Part shown: positions 17,195 to 26,257 of the stretch, piece by piece | How positions within the stretch are numbered: the stretch's first letter is position 1 | How the letters are laid out: every line of letters starts with the position of its first letter | DNA from: Nonomuraea dietziae | GTDB lineage: Bacteria > Actinomycetota > Actinomycetes > Streptosporangiales > Streptosporangiaceae | DNA length: 64,000 nt | Reading direction: 5' to 3' | NCBI RefSeq assembly: GCF_014195505.1 | Contig: NZ_JACIBV010000001.1 | Coordinates: forward strand, 5,146,001-5,210,000 | The notes under the pieces: model-generated | Database searches by the model: none | Told to the model about the DNA's origin: nothing | What the model saw: the letters and a program-made list of their open reading frames with translations, nothing else | Program-made: the position numbers and the translations under genes

Positions 17195-18289
17195 CTAGAT
17201 TCCGTAGCGCCGGTTGAAGAACAACATGACATCGAGCGCCATCCGCGTGTCACCGCCCAGCATGTCGACCAGGGCGGGACGCTGGCGCGAGGCGATCGCC
17301 GCGAAGGCGTCCGCGAAGAACTCCTTGCGGCCCAGTCCGTCGCCCTGGCGGTGGAAGGAGGAGGCCAGCAGGGGTTGGGCCTGCTCGTAGAGTGCCATGA
17401 ACTCCGGCGAGTCCGACACCCAATCCCCGTGAGGGGAGTCGACGTCGTCGATCGCGTGACCGACCTCGTGCATCATCACGTCGGGCGTGGGCGAGGGACG
17501 GTCACCCACGACGATCTTGCGGTCGCCGTACGCGCCCGCGCAGATGTCCCAGGAGGCCCGCCCCGAGGGCAGGGGCGCGCCCCTCAGGTAGCCCATGTCG
17601 TCGAGGTCGGGCACGCCGCCCTCACCGACGTAGATGCCCTCGAGCCCCTCGGCGAGCAACTCCTTGAGCCGCTCAGGGAGCCTGGCCAGGCTCTCCACGG
17701 CGCGCACGGCGTCGGCGGAGGGCGGTCCCTGCCTCGCGTCCCACTGCCGGTGCAGGATGCCCTCGAGGCGCCCGCAGTGGGCCAGGCCGTCGCCCTGGGC
17801 GGGCGTGTCGGGCCTGTTGGGCTGCGCCCTGGGGCGCGCGTCGATCCGCTCGAAGTCCTGCCAGGTGTACTGCGGCCTGTCGACGACCGAGGCCGCGTAG
17901 CGCGAACCCTTCTCCTCCTTCGGGGGAGCGTCGCGGCTGCCGCTCGGGCCCCTGTCCCATGCGCCGCCCGCGGGCTGCCCCTGCGTGCCCGCCGTCCACG
18001 AACGCCTCGGCTCCTCCCACGGCCGCTCCTGGACGCTCTCCCGCTCGGCGTCCGGCCGGTCCTGCCCCCGCCGCCGCCCGCCCTTGTCGCGGTTCCTGTC
18101 CTGACGGCCGCCGAACAGCCCCCACAGGGAGCCTGGCTCGTCGTCGCGCTCGGGCCTGTCTCCGGCCCAGAACGACTCGCGCGGCGCGTCGGAACGGCGG
18201 GAGGAGAGATAGGAACCCCGCCGCCACCAACGACTCCCCCGCCGATGACGGCCCCTGTCGCCTGACCGCCTATCGTCAGAAAAGGCCAT
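17195..18289 (-). CDS. HExxH zinc metalloprotease-like protein (lethal-factor-like C-terminus)
   Basis: A 364-residue protein. The C-terminal domain has the zinc motif MMHEVGHAIDDVDSPHGD near residue 272 and a second acidic ligand candidate in KEFFADAFAAIASRQRP near residue 325, the pattern of the anthrax lethal factor-like (M34-type) peptidases. The N-terminal 150 residues are arginine-, aspartate- and tryptophan-rich low complexity (RRGSRWWRRGSYLSS) without a signal peptide. I chose ATG 18289 (MAFSDDRRSGDRG) behind GGAGAGG; the frame could extend to 18448. A coupled small gene follows. Family level is fair; substrate and export route are unknown. Confidence 0.7.
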   Translation of the reverse strand: MAFSDDRRSGDRGRHRRGSRWWRRGSYLSSRRSDAPRESFWAGDRPERDDEPGSLWGLFGGRQDRNRDKGGRRRGQDRPDAERESVQERPWEEPRRSWTAGTQGQPAGGAWDRGPSGSRDAPPKEEKGSRYAASVVDRPQYTWQDFERIDARPRAQPNRPDTPAQGDGLAHCGRLEGILHRQWDARQGPPSADAVRAVESLARLPERLKELLAEGLEGIYVGEGGVPDLDDMGYLRGAPLPSGRASWDICAGAYGDRKIVVGDRPSPTPDVMMHEVGHAIDDVDSPHGDWVSDSPEFMALYEQAQPLLASSFHRQGDGLGRKEFFADAFAAIASRQRPALVDMLGGDTRMALDVMLFFNRRYGI

Positions 18290-18464
18290 CGCACCTCTCC
18301 ACGACCCTGGAGCCCGCCGCCCGAGACCCGCGGTCGCCGGCCGGCGACTCCTTGATCGGACTGCCGGGAACCAGACTCCACCGTACGACGTCGATCTTCC
18401 CGAGTCATCCGAAATGGGGCAGCTCGGCGACACGATCACGCGTTCCATGGCCTACAGTGCGGGC

Positions 18465-18764
18465 ATGCCTAGCGTGCTTCTCGGCCTGGCGGTGCTGGCC
18501 TTCTGGCTCTACTCCTTGTTCGACGTCATCACGACCCCGGAGAAGGAGACCAGGAACCTGCCGAAGATTCTCTGGGTCCTCGTCATCGTCCTCGTGCCCC
18601 TGGTCGGCAGCGTCTTCTGGCTGCTGCTCGGCCGTCCTCTGCGCTCGCGTCCGCTGCGCATGCCCGGCCGTTCGATCATGGACGTGGGCGAGCCGCCACG
18701 CGGCCCCGACGACGACCCCGACTTCCTGCGCGACCTCGACCGGCGCATGCGCGACGACGACTAG
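18465..18764 (+). CDS. PLDc_N domain membrane protein
   Basis: A 99-residue protein with two helices (VLLGLAVLAFWLYSLFDVIT and ILWVLVIVLVPLVGSVFWLL) joined by a short loop, then a GRP motif and an acidic tail (DDDPDFLRDLDRRMRDDD). This is the phospholipase D N-terminal membrane module seen alone in many actinobacteria. I chose ATG 18465: the hexamer TACAGT lies seven bases upstream and would give a leaderless transcript. The gene is divergent from the metalloprotease and shares a 175-base promoter region. Function is unknown. Confidence 0.72.
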   Translation: MPSVLLGLAVLAFWLYSLFDVITTPEKETRNLPKILWVLVIVLVPLVGSVFWLLLGRPLRSRPLRMPGRSIMDVGEPPRGPDDDPDFLRDLDRRMRDDD

Positions 18765-18879
18765 CCTCCACGTGACGGCGGGGCGCGAAGTCCCGCTGGA
18801 GCACGCGTGGAGGACGGACGGCAAGCGGTGACCGGGGTGGCCCCTGCACCGCCTGCCGTACTCGATGGAGAGCGGGCGC

Positions 18880-19893
18880 TCAGCCGCCGACGTCGGCGTA
18901 GCTGTGCAGGCCGCCGAGGAAGATGTTGACGCCCACCAGGTTGAACAGCAGGCAGGCGAAGGCCACCAGCTGGACGATGGTCGCGGCGCGGCCCTTCCAT
19001 CCCGCCGTGGCGCGGGCGTGGAGGTAGCCGGCGTAGACGATCCAGGTGATGAACGCCCAGATCTCCTTGGGGTCCCAGCCCCAGTAGCGGCCCCACGCCT
19101 TGTCGGCCCACAGGGCGCCGGCGATGACGGCGAAGGTCCACACCGGGAAGGCCAGCACGATCGCCCTGTGGGCGACCCTCTCCAGGTCGGTCCTGGTGGG
19201 CAGGCGCGAGAAGCCTTCACCGCGGACCAGGTAGAGGATGCCCGAGACGCCCCCCACCGTGAACAGGCCGCTGGCGATGACGGCGGCCGAGACGTGGATG
19301 GCGATCCAGTACGAGTTCAGCGCGGGCACGACGGGCCCGGCCTGCACGTGGAGCCAGATGACGGCGAAGCCGAGACCGAGCGCGGCCGTCACCATGACGA
19401 AAGCGCCGAGGAAGCGGACGTTGCTGCGCAGCTGCGTGATGAGGAAGGCCGCCACCGCCGCGAGGCAGATGGCCACCACGAACTCGTACATGTTGCCCCA
19501 CGGCCAGCGGCCGACGGCCAGCCCGCGGGTGACGACGGAGCCGAGGTTGGCCGCCAGGCCCACCCAGCCGAACACGAGGCCGACCGTGCCGGCCTTCGGG
19601 GCCCACGACGGCGGCTCCGGCGGGCTGACGGCCACGGTGGCCCCCGCCTCGGCCCCTTCGCCGCTCTCTCCTGACGAGCGGGCGGCCACGGAGGATCCCG
19701 CGGCCATGGAGGAGCCCGCGGCGACGCTCTCCTTGACGCCCGGCTCGGTGACGGTGAGCGCGGTGGCGCCGGTGTTCGTGCGGGCGCGGCCGAAGGCCAG
19801 CTCCAGCGCGAACCCGATCATCGCGGCCAGGTACAGCAGGACGGCTCCGAGGACGAGGTCGTCGCTCAGTCCTGCGAGTTGCTCAGCGGACAT
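18880..19893 (-). CDS. ccsB: Cytochrome c biogenesis protein CcsB (ResC type)
   Basis: Membrane component of the System II heme handling complex that delivers heme to apocytochrome c outside the membrane. The 337-residue protein has eight or so helices and the tryptophan-rich heme motif WGRYWGWDPKEIWAFITW in the C-terminal third. It is preceded by GGAGAGAAGG at the ATG. A disordered, alanine/glycine-rich insert of about 55 residues follows the first helix. It is last in the operon and overlaps resB by 11 bases. Confidence 0.93.
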   Translation of the reverse strand: MSAEQLAGLSDDLVLGAVLLYLAAMIGFALELAFGRARTNTGATALTVTEPGVKESVAAGSSMAAGSSVAARSSGESGEGAEAGATVAVSPPEPPSWAPKAGTVGLVFGWVGLAANLGSVVTRGLAVGRWPWGNMYEFVVAICLAAVAAFLITQLRSNVRFLGAFVMVTAALGLGFAVIWLHVQAGPVVPALNSYWIAIHVSAAVIASGLFTVGGVSGILYLVRGEGFSRLPTRTDLERVAHRAIVLAFPVWTFAVIAGALWADKAWGRYWGWDPKEIWAFITWIVYAGYLHARATAGWKGRAATIVQLVAFACLLFNLVGVNIFLGGLHSYADVGG

Positions 19894-21439
19894 CCTTCTC
19901 TCCTGCGGATAGGGCCTTGACGATGTCGGCGAACTCTTCGCCGAAGCCCGTGCCCGACCCCTCGGTGCGCGTCAGACCGCCCACGTCGACCGCGCCGTCC
20001 TTGATCCGGACGAACACGCGGCGGCGGCGGATCATGAGCGACATCACCAGGGCGACGGTCGCGAGCGCAGAGGCCAGCAGCGCCGGCATGCGTCCAGGGT
20101 CGTGAGCGATCTGGAGCGTCATCCACTCCTTCACACCGGTGAACTCGATCTTCCCCAGCTTGTCCGGCAGGTCGAAGGACTGCCCGACCGCCAGGGGCGG
20201 CGGTGCCTTCGACCCCATGGCCAGGGGCTTCAGCTTCTTCATGACGTCGTCGGGCGCCAGCTGGTAGACCGACTGCGGCTTGCCCGAGCGCACCCCGAGA
20301 TCGCCGGAGAAGGCCCCGACGATCTTCGCCTGCGGGTTCAGCTGGCCGGGGAAGGCCGAGACGTGGCTGCCGTCGGTGAGCCGCACGCTGGTCGGCAGGA
20401 ACTGCAGCAGGAAGCCCAGCTGCTCGGGCTGGGCGTCGGGCACCTTGACGACGCAGCCGGAGGTGAGCGTCGGCTTGCTCTCGATGAGGCACGGCACAGG
20501 GCCGTCGAAGGCGATCTGCCCCTTGCCGTCGGTCACCCTGAACACCGGCGCGTAGCCGTGGCCGATCAGGTAGGTCTGGGTGCCGTCGATCTCCAGCGGC
20601 TCGTTGACCTTGAGGTCGTAGTCGCGGGCGGGCGACTCTGGCGAGTCGTTGACCGAGAGCTTGGCGGTGTAGTCGAGCTCCTGGCCCCGCTTGTCCCCGC
20701 CGAGCTGGTAGCTGGCCTGGAAGTCCTTCAGCGTGAAGGAGAACGGCTCGAGCGACTCGGCCGAGACCCTGCTGCCGGGCATGTAGCGGTCGTAGGCGGC
20801 GACGGTGTTGGCGAACCCGTCGCCCTCGACGACCAGCACGTTGCCGCGGTAGCCGAACAGGGAGCCCATGCCGACCGCCACCAGCAGCCCGAGCAGCGCC
20901 ACGTGGAAGAGCAGGTTGCCGGTCTCGCGCAGGTAGCCCTTCTCCGCCGACACCCAGCCAGGCCCCGTGGCCACCCTGAAGCGCAGCCTGCGCAGCCTGC
21001 GGGCCGCCTCCTCCACGTCGAGCTCACCTTCGGCCCTCGCGTGGTACGGCAGGCGCGAAAGGTTCTTCGGCGCCGTGGGCGGCTTGCGGCGCAGCTCCTT
21101 CAGGTAGGTGCTGGTGCGAGGCAGGACGCAGCCGATCAGCGAGACGAACAGCAGCAGGTAGATGGCCGCGAACCAGGGGGCGGTGAAGACGTCGAAGAGG
21201 TAGAAGCGGTCGTACCACTCGGCCAGCGCCGGGTCGTTCTGGTAGATCAGCGCGACCTTGTCGGGCTCGACCGAGCGCTGCGGCACCAGCGAGCCGGGGA
21301 TGGAGGCCAGCGCGAACAGGAACAGCAGCACCAGCGCGGTCTTCATCGAGGTGAGCGTGCGCCAGAACCAGCGCAGCCAGCCCACGAGGCCGAGCTTCGC
21401 GGGCTGGGGCGTCTCCTTCTGGAGCTCGTCGACCGTCAT
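19883..21439 (-). CDS. resB: Cytochrome c biogenesis protein ResB
   Basis: System II partner of CcsB that holds reduced apocytochrome c and heme. The 518-residue protein has three N-terminal helices (FWRTLTSMKTALVLLFLFAL, FAAIYLLLFVSLIGCVLPRT, LLFHVALLGLLVAVGMGSLF), a large extracytoplasmic domain and a fourth helix near residue 460. I place the start at ATG 21439 (MTVDELQKETPQP), whose A is shared with the ccdA stop; the frame could be opened ten codons earlier. The protein belongs to a resA-ccdA-resB-ccsB operon. Confidence 0.92.
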   Translation of the reverse strand: MTVDELQKETPQPAKLGLVGWLRWFWRTLTSMKTALVLLFLFALASIPGSLVPQRSVEPDKVALIYQNDPALAEWYDRFYLFDVFTAPWFAAIYLLLFVSLIGCVLPRTSTYLKELRRKPPTAPKNLSRLPYHARAEGELDVEEAARRLRRLRFRVATGPGWVSAEKGYLRETGNLLFHVALLGLLVAVGMGSLFGYRGNVLVVEGDGFANTVAAYDRYMPGSRVSAESLEPFSFTLKDFQASYQLGGDKRGQELDYTAKLSVNDSPESPARDYDLKVNEPLEIDGTQTYLIGHGYAPVFRVTDGKGQIAFDGPVPCLIESKPTLTSGCVVKVPDAQPEQLGFLLQFLPTSVRLTDGSHVSAFPGQLNPQAKIVGAFSGDLGVRSGKPQSVYQLAPDDVMKKLKPLAMGSKAPPPLAVGQSFDLPDKLGKIEFTGVKEWMTLQIAHDPGRMPALLASALATVALVMSLMIRRRRVFVRIKDGAVDVGGLTRTEGSGTGFGEEFADIVKALSAGEKDVR

Positions 21440-22161
21440 CAGATCACCGGCTCGAATCCGCCGATCCACGTCTGCATGCCAGCGATGATCTGCCCCCAGA
21501 CTCCGGTGACGAGCAGCACGCCGACGGCGACCAGCATGCCGCCCCCGATCCTGGTGATGAGCTGCGAATGCTTGCGGATGGCGCGGAAGGTGCGCAGCGC
21601 CTTGCTGTAGGCGAGGGCTGCGATCACGAACGGCAGGCCGAGCCCCGCGGCGTAGGCGACGGCCAGGAAGGCGCCCCTGGCGGCGCTGCCCTCGTTGTAG
21701 CCGAGCGAGAGCACGACGGCGAGGGTGGGGCCGATGCAGGGGGTCCAGCCGAGGCCGAACACCACGCCGAGCAGGGGCGCGCCCGCCAGGCCCGCGTTGG
21801 GGACCCTGTGGATGCGCACGTCGCGCATGAGCATGGGGATCACGCCCATGAAGGACAGGCCGAGGACGATCGTCAGGACGCCGACGATCCTGGTGATCAG
21901 GTCGGCGCTGCCGTACAGGGCCGAACCGAGGCCGCCGAACAGCGCGCCTCCAGCGACGAACACCACCGCGAAGCCGAGGACGAACAGGCCGGTGCCGAGC
22001 ACGAGCCTGCCGCGCTTGGGGTCGGCGCTCATGCCTGTCACGTACGACAGGTAGCCGGGGACCAGCGGGAGCACGCAGGGGGACAGGAACGACACCAGCC
22101 CCGCCAACACCGCGATCGGGACGGCGAGCAGCAGCGACCCCGAGGCGACGACGTCACTCAT
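21439..22161 (-). CDS. ccdA: Cytochrome c biogenesis protein CcdA
   Basis: Membrane thiol-disulphide conduit that moves reducing power from cytoplasmic thioredoxin to an extracytoplasmic thioredoxin-like protein. The 240-residue, six-helix protein has the first essential cysteine in AGLVSFLSPCVLPLVPGYLS and the second in GLGWTPCIGPTLAV. It overlaps the upstream tlpA-like gene by 8 bases and shares one base with resB. Typical length for the family. Confidence 0.93.
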   Translation of the reverse strand: MSDVVASGSLLLAVPIAVLAGLVSFLSPCVLPLVPGYLSYVTGMSADPKRGRLVLGTGLFVLGFAVVFVAGGALFGGLGSALYGSADLITRIVGVLTIVLGLSFMGVIPMLMRDVRIHRVPNAGLAGAPLLGVVFGLGWTPCIGPTLAVVLSLGYNEGSAARGAFLAVAYAAGLGLPFVIAALAYSKALRTFRAIRKHSQLITRIGGGMLVAVGVLLVTGVWGQIIAGMQTWIGGFEPVI

Positions 22162-22723
22162 CGCGCACCTGGGTCACGGCCTTGAGCAGGTCGTTGTACT
22201 TGACGGCGCCGAGCGCCCTGGCCGCCACCCTGCCCTGCTCGTCGATGATCAACGTGGAGGGGATCGCGGCGGGCGGCACCGTGCCCTGGAAGGAGAGCGC
22301 CACCTTGCCCGGCTGGTCGAAGATGCTGGGGTAGCCGGGCTGCTCGGTGCGCTCGAAGGCCAGCGCATCGGCCTGGCGGTCCTTGAAGTCGATGCCGATG
22401 AACTCCACGCCGCTGGCCTTGGTCTTGGCGTAGATGTCCTTGAGCACCGGCGCCTCCGCCCTGCAGGGACCACACCACGAGGCCCAGAAGTTGAGGACGA
22501 CGACCTTGCCCTTGTGCGCGGCGACGGAGGCTCTGGCGCCGTCGAGCGTCGTGCCCTCGACCACCGGCGCGGCCTTGCGGTCGGCGGCGGGGAAGACGGT
22601 GACCTTGCCGTCGCCCGCGACGAACCTGGTGTCGCCCGCCTGCGGCTGGCCACCGACGTTACCCGCGCATCCGGAGACGGCGAGCAGGGCCACGAGGGCG
22701 AGGGCGTGTGGTTTCGCGCGCAC
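22154..22723 (-). CDS. resA: Thioredoxin-like lipoprotein (ResA/TlpA family)
   Basis: Extracytoplasmic thiol reductant for apocytochrome c. The 189-residue protein has a lipoprotein signal with lipobox LAVSGC near residue 19 and a redox motif WASWCGPCRAEAP in a thioredoxin fold, followed by the cis-proline segment PPAAIPSTLIIDE. Translation starts at GTG 22723 with AAGGAG upstream. It is followed by ccdA, which would keep its CxxC reduced. The symbol follows the Bacillus gene by analogy and position in the operon. Confidence 0.9.
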   Translation of the reverse strand: MRAKPHALALVALLAVSGCAGNVGGQPQAGDTRFVAGDGKVTVFPAADRKAAPVVEGTTLDGARASVAAHKGKVVVLNFWASWCGPCRAEAPVLKDIYAKTKASGVEFIGIDFKDRQADALAFERTEQPGYPSIFDQPGKVALSFQGTVPPAAIPSTLIIDEQGRVAARALGAVKYNDLLKAVTQVRDE

Positions 22724-22779
22724 GGGAGAAGGATCTCCTTGTACTACAGCCGGTAGAGCTTGTCACTCTACCCGCGGGG

Positions 22780-23412
22780 TCACGCGCCCGGGACGCTGGG
22801 GCCGCCCTTGAGTAGCGCCGAGGCGGGCTCGCTGTAGCCGATGCTGACCAGCCGGTCGCCCTCGAAGGTGAAGGTGGTCAGGCTGGCGAGCGCGCACTGA
22901 CGGCGACGCGGATCGTGCCAGAGCCTGCGGCCCTCGGCCGCCACCCTGATCATCCAGATCGGCAGCTGGTGGCTGACCAGCACCGCCTCGTGCCCTCGGC
23001 TCGCCGCCCTGGCGGTGTCGACCATGGACCGCATGCGCGCCACCACCTCGGTGTACGGCTCACCCCACGACGGCCGCCCTGGATGCCAGAAGTGGCGGTA
23101 GTTGCGCGGGCTCCTGACCAGGCGCGCGATGGGCCTGCCCTCCAGGATGTTGCCCGCCTCGATCAGCCGCTCGTCGATCGCGACCTCGAGGCCGAGCTTG
23201 GCGGCCAGCGGCGCGGCGGTCTCCTTGGCGCGCTCGAGAGGTGAGCTGTAGAGGCCGACGATGTCACGGTCGGCCACGGCCTTGGCGACCGTCTCGGCCA
23301 TCTGGAGGCCCGTCTCGGACAGGTGGTATCCGGGCAGCCTGCCGTAGAGGATGCCCTTCGGGTTGTGCACTTCTCCGTGCCGCAGGAGGTGAACGACGGT
23401 GGTCTCAGCCAT
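22780..23412 (-). CDS. Histidine phosphatase family protein
   Basis: Member of the phosphoglycerate mutase-like superfamily, 210 residues. The catalytic LLRHGEVHNPKGILYG at residues 9-24 and the second conserved histidine in VLVSHQLPIWMIRVA are present. The gene leads the resA-ccdA-resB-ccsB unit with a 56-base gap. An equivalent gene holds the same position between hemL and the cytochrome c genes in mycobacteria, suggesting a link to heme or respiration. The substrate cannot be inferred from the sequence. Confidence 0.88.
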   Translation of the reverse strand: MAETTVVHLLRHGEVHNPKGILYGRLPGYHLSETGLQMAETVAKAVADRDIVGLYSSPLERAKETAAPLAAKLGLEVAIDERLIEAGNILEGRPIARLVRSPRNYRHFWHPGRPSWGEPYTEVVARMRSMVDTARAASRGHEAVLVSHQLPIWMIRVAAEGRRLWHDPRRRQCALASLTTFTFEGDRLVSIGYSEPASALLKGGPSVPGA

Positions 23413-23462
23413 GGTGGCCCCACCCTATCCGCTGGCGTCGGGCGGCCTGCGAAAGTGGACGT

Positions 23463-24305
23463 GTGAACCCCCTCGCACTCGCCCTGGTCCTGGTCGCGGC
23501 GTTCTCCCACGCAGGATGGAACCTGTTGAGCAAGCAGGCGGCCAAGGCCGACGGCGTGGTGTTCCTGTGGCTGGTCGCCGCCGCCTCGACCGTGTTGTGG
23601 ACGCCCGCCGCTCTGGTCTCCGGCGCCATGCCGTCGTGGCGGGCGGTGCCGCTGATCTGCGTGAGCGCGTCGCTGCACCTGGCCTACTTCGTGCTGCTCC
23701 AGCGCGGCTACCGCCACGGCGACCTGTCAGTGGTCTACCCCGTGGCGAGGGGCACGGGCCCGATGCTGGCCAGCGCCGTGGCGGTGCTGTTCCTCGGCGA
23801 GCACCCCACGCATCTCGGCGTCGCGGGGATCCTGCTGGTGGGCGTCGGGGTGTTCCTGCTCAGCGGTGGCGGCGCGGGAGACGTCAAGGGGCTGCTGTTC
23901 GGGCTGGTGACGGGCCTGTTCATCGCCGGGTACACCGTCTGGGACGCCCAGATGGTGAAGGAGTTCGCGGTCGCGCCGATGGCGCTGATCTATCTCGGCG
24001 AGATGTTCAGGATGCTGGCGATCACGCCGTTCGTGGGCGGCGGCAGGCGGCGCCTGGTCGCCGAGGTGTGGCGTGAGCACTGGCCGAGGGTGCTCGGGGC
24101 GGCCGTGCTGGTGCCGCTGTCGTACCTGCTGGCGCTGTTCGCCTTCAGGCTGGCGCCGGTGAGCGTGGTCGCGCCCATGCGGGAGGTGAGCGTCCTGATC
24201 GCGGTGGTGATGGGAGGGCGGTTGCTGGCCGAGGGCGACCTGCGGCGCAGGCTGCTGGCCGCCGGTGTCATCCTCGGCGGGATGGTCGCGATCGCGATCA
24301 GCTGA
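23463..24305 (+). CDS. EamA-family transporter
   Basis: Ten-helix drug/metabolite transporter of 280 residues with two EamA halves. The first half starts MNPLALALVLVAAFSHAGWN (GTG 23463) and the second near residue 145 (GLLFGLVTGLFIAGYTVWDA). There is no ribosome site close upstream, so it may be leaderless. It diverges from the histidine phosphatase (50-base gap) and its end overlaps the LysR gene by 8 bases. Together with LysR and a second EamA gene it interrupts the hemL-to-ccs block. Substrate unknown; amino acid or metabolite export is the family norm. Confidence 0.85.
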   Translation: MNPLALALVLVAAFSHAGWNLLSKQAAKADGVVFLWLVAAASTVLWTPAALVSGAMPSWRAVPLICVSASLHLAYFVLLQRGYRHGDLSVVYPVARGTGPMLASAVAVLFLGEHPTHLGVAGILLVGVGVFLLSGGGAGDVKGLLFGLVTGLFIAGYTVWDAQMVKEFAVAPMALIYLGEMFRMLAITPFVGGGRRRLVAEVWREHWPRVLGAAVLVPLSYLLALFAFRLAPVSVVAPMREVSVLIAVVMGGRLLAEGDLRRRLLAAGVILGGMVAIAIS

Positions 24306-25215
24306 TCCAGCCCGTCTCCAACTCCTTGCTGCCGTGCACCAGGGCCTCGACCGCGGCGCGGATGGCCGGCCTGCGGGCGGCGTCGGTGCGCCACAGCGCG
24401 TAGATGCGCCGGGTCTGTCGAGGCATGATCGGCACCATCCGCACGCCCTCGGGGACGTGGGCCCTGCCGAGCCTCGGCACGATCGCGCAGCCCAGCCCCG
24501 CCGCGACCAGCGCGAGCTGGGTCGGGTACTCGTCGGCCATGCAGGTGATCTCGGGCTCCAGCTCGGCGCTGCGCAGGGTGAAGACCAGCCAGTCGTGGCA
24601 GATCGTGCCCGGCGAGGAGCTGACCCACCTGTCGCCGCTGAGCTCGGCCAGCGCGACCTCCTTGCGCCCGGCCAGATGGTGCGTCGAGGGCAGCGCGACA
24701 TCGGCGATGTCGTCGAGCAGCGTCGCCCTGGACAGCCCCTCGGGCACCGCGATGGGCCTGTTGAGCCAGTCCTGGACGACGACCAGGTCGAGCTCGCCGC
24801 GTGAGACCTCCCTGATCTGGCGCTCCGGCTCCCGCTCGCTCAGATGCACCTCGAGGTCGGGGTGGCGCTGGTTGAGCAGCGTCAGCGCCTGCGGCATCAG
24901 CCCCCTGGCGGCGGTGGGGAACGCGCCGACGTTGAGCCTGCCGACGACGGCCCCTCGCAGCGCCTCGAAGTCGGCCTCGGCGGTCTCCACCAGCGCGAGG
25001 ATCTTCTCCGCGTGCTCGGCGAGCAGACCCGCCGCGTCGGTGAGCTTCACGCCCCTGCCGTTACGTTCGAGCAGCGTGGCGCCGGTCTCGCGTTCGAGCT
25101 TGGCGAGCTGCTGGGAGACCGCCGAAGGCGTGACCATGAGCGCGTCGGCGGCGGCGCCCACCGACCCGTAGACGTGGACGGCGTGCAGCGCCTTCAGCCG
25201 GTTCAGGTCGAGCAT
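24298..25215 (-). CDS. LysR-family transcriptional regulator
   Basis: A 305-residue LysR regulator: winged helix-turn-helix at residues 1-60 (RLKALHAVHVYGSVGAAADA, TPSAVSQQLAKLERETGATL) and a periplasmic-binding-like effector domain after residue 90. It is divergent from the EamA gene at 25289 with a 73-base gap, the classic arrangement for a LysR protein controlling its neighbour. The gap contains CTTTGGCGTAAGAAAG, a possible LysR-type dyad. Effector unknown. Confidence 0.92.
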   Translation of the reverse strand: MLDLNRLKALHAVHVYGSVGAAADALMVTPSAVSQQLAKLERETGATLLERNGRGVKLTDAAGLLAEHAEKILALVETAEADFEALRGAVVGRLNVGAFPTAARGLMPQALTLLNQRHPDLEVHLSEREPERQIREVSRGELDLVVVQDWLNRPIAVPEGLSRATLLDDIADVALPSTHHLAGRKEVALAELSGDRWVSSSPGTICHDWLVFTLRSAELEPEITCMADEYPTQLALVAAGLGCAIVPRLGRAHVPEGVRMVPIMPRQTRRIYALWRTDAARRPAIRAAVEALVHGSKELETGWIS

Positions 25216-25288
25216 GTAGCCATACTAAACCTTTGGCGTAAGAAAGTATTGCTTGTGCTCAAGTGTCTTGTCTGGTGAGCATGGTCGG

Positions 25289-26257
25289 ATGCGTCTCAAG
25301 CACGTCCTGCTCGCCATCGGACTGGCCGCGGTCTGGGGGTTCAACTTCGTCGTCATGGAGATCGGGCTCCGGCACTTCCCTCCCCTGCTCTACGCGGCGC
25401 TCCGCTTCGCCCTCGCCGCCTTCCCCGCGCTGCTGTTCGTCGGGCGGCCCGGCGTGGCATGGCGATGGATCGTCGGCGTGGCCGCGGCCGTGGGGGTGGG
25501 ACAGTTCGGCCTGCTCCTGGTCGGCATGCGCGCGGGCATGCCGCCGGGGCTCTCCTCGCTGGTGCTGCAGACCCAGGCGCTGTTCGTCGTGGTCTTCGCG
25601 GCGGTGGTGCTCGGCGAGCGGCCGGGGACGCGCAGGATCGTGGGGCTCGCCGTCGCCTTCGCGGGCCTGGCCATCGTGGCCCTCGACTTCGGCGCGGGCG
25701 GTCCCGTCGGCGCGTTCCTGCTGTGCGTCGGCGCGGCGGCCTCCTGGGGCCTCGGCACCGTCATCCAGCGCAAGGCCGCGCCGCCCGACTCGCTGCGCTT
25801 CATGGTGTGGGTGAGCGCGCTGTCGGCCCCACCCCTCCTGCTGCTGTCACTGGCAGTGGAGGGCGTGCCGCACCTGACCTTCGCGTGGGAGGGGGTGGCC
25901 TCGCTGGTCTACGTGGCGTTCATCTCGACGCTGGGCGGCTTCGGGGTGTGGGGATGGCTGCTGAAGCGGTACGACGCGTCGACGGTCGCGCCGTACACGC
26001 TGCTCATCCCCGTTTTCGGCCTGTCGTCGGCGGCGTTGGTGACGGGCGAGAGCATCTCCCCCGTGAAACTGCTGGCCGGAGTCCTCATCGTCGCCGGAGC
26101 CCTCTGGGCGGGCACCAGGCCCCGGGCCGCCCGAGCCTACGCGGCCGAGGCGGCTGCCTTGGCCGCGGCGGGCAGGGCCTCGACGATCAGCCCGACGGCC
26201 TCCTCGTCGTGCGAGGCCGACAGGAACCACGCCTCGTACGCCGAGGGCGGCAGGTAG
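25289..26257 (+). CDS. EamA-family transporter with antisense C-terminal extension
   Basis: A 322-residue ten-helix transporter beginning MRLKHVLLAIGLAAVWGFNF, the typical EamA N-terminus. The second half starts near residue 150 with GAFLLCVGAAASWGLGTV. After the last helix (VKLLAGVLIVAGALWAG) the frame runs another 40 or so alanine/serine-rich residues, encoded opposite the 3' end of hemL (121 bases of overlap). That tail does not look conserved and may reflect a lost stop codon. It is divergent from LysR, which probably regulates it. Confidence 0.85.
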   Translation: MRLKHVLLAIGLAAVWGFNFVVMEIGLRHFPPLLYAALRFALAAFPALLFVGRPGVAWRWIVGVAAAVGVGQFGLLLVGMRAGMPPGLSSLVLQTQALFVVVFAAVVLGERPGTRRIVGLAVAFAGLAIVALDFGAGGPVGAFLLCVGAAASWGLGTVIQRKAAPPDSLRFMVWVSALSAPPLLLLSLAVEGVPHLTFAWEGVASLVYVAFISTLGGFGVWGWLLKRYDASTVAPYTLLIPVFGLSSAALVTGESISPVKLLAGVLIVAGALWAGTRPRAARAYAAEAAALAAAGRASTISPTASSSCEADRNHASYAEGGR

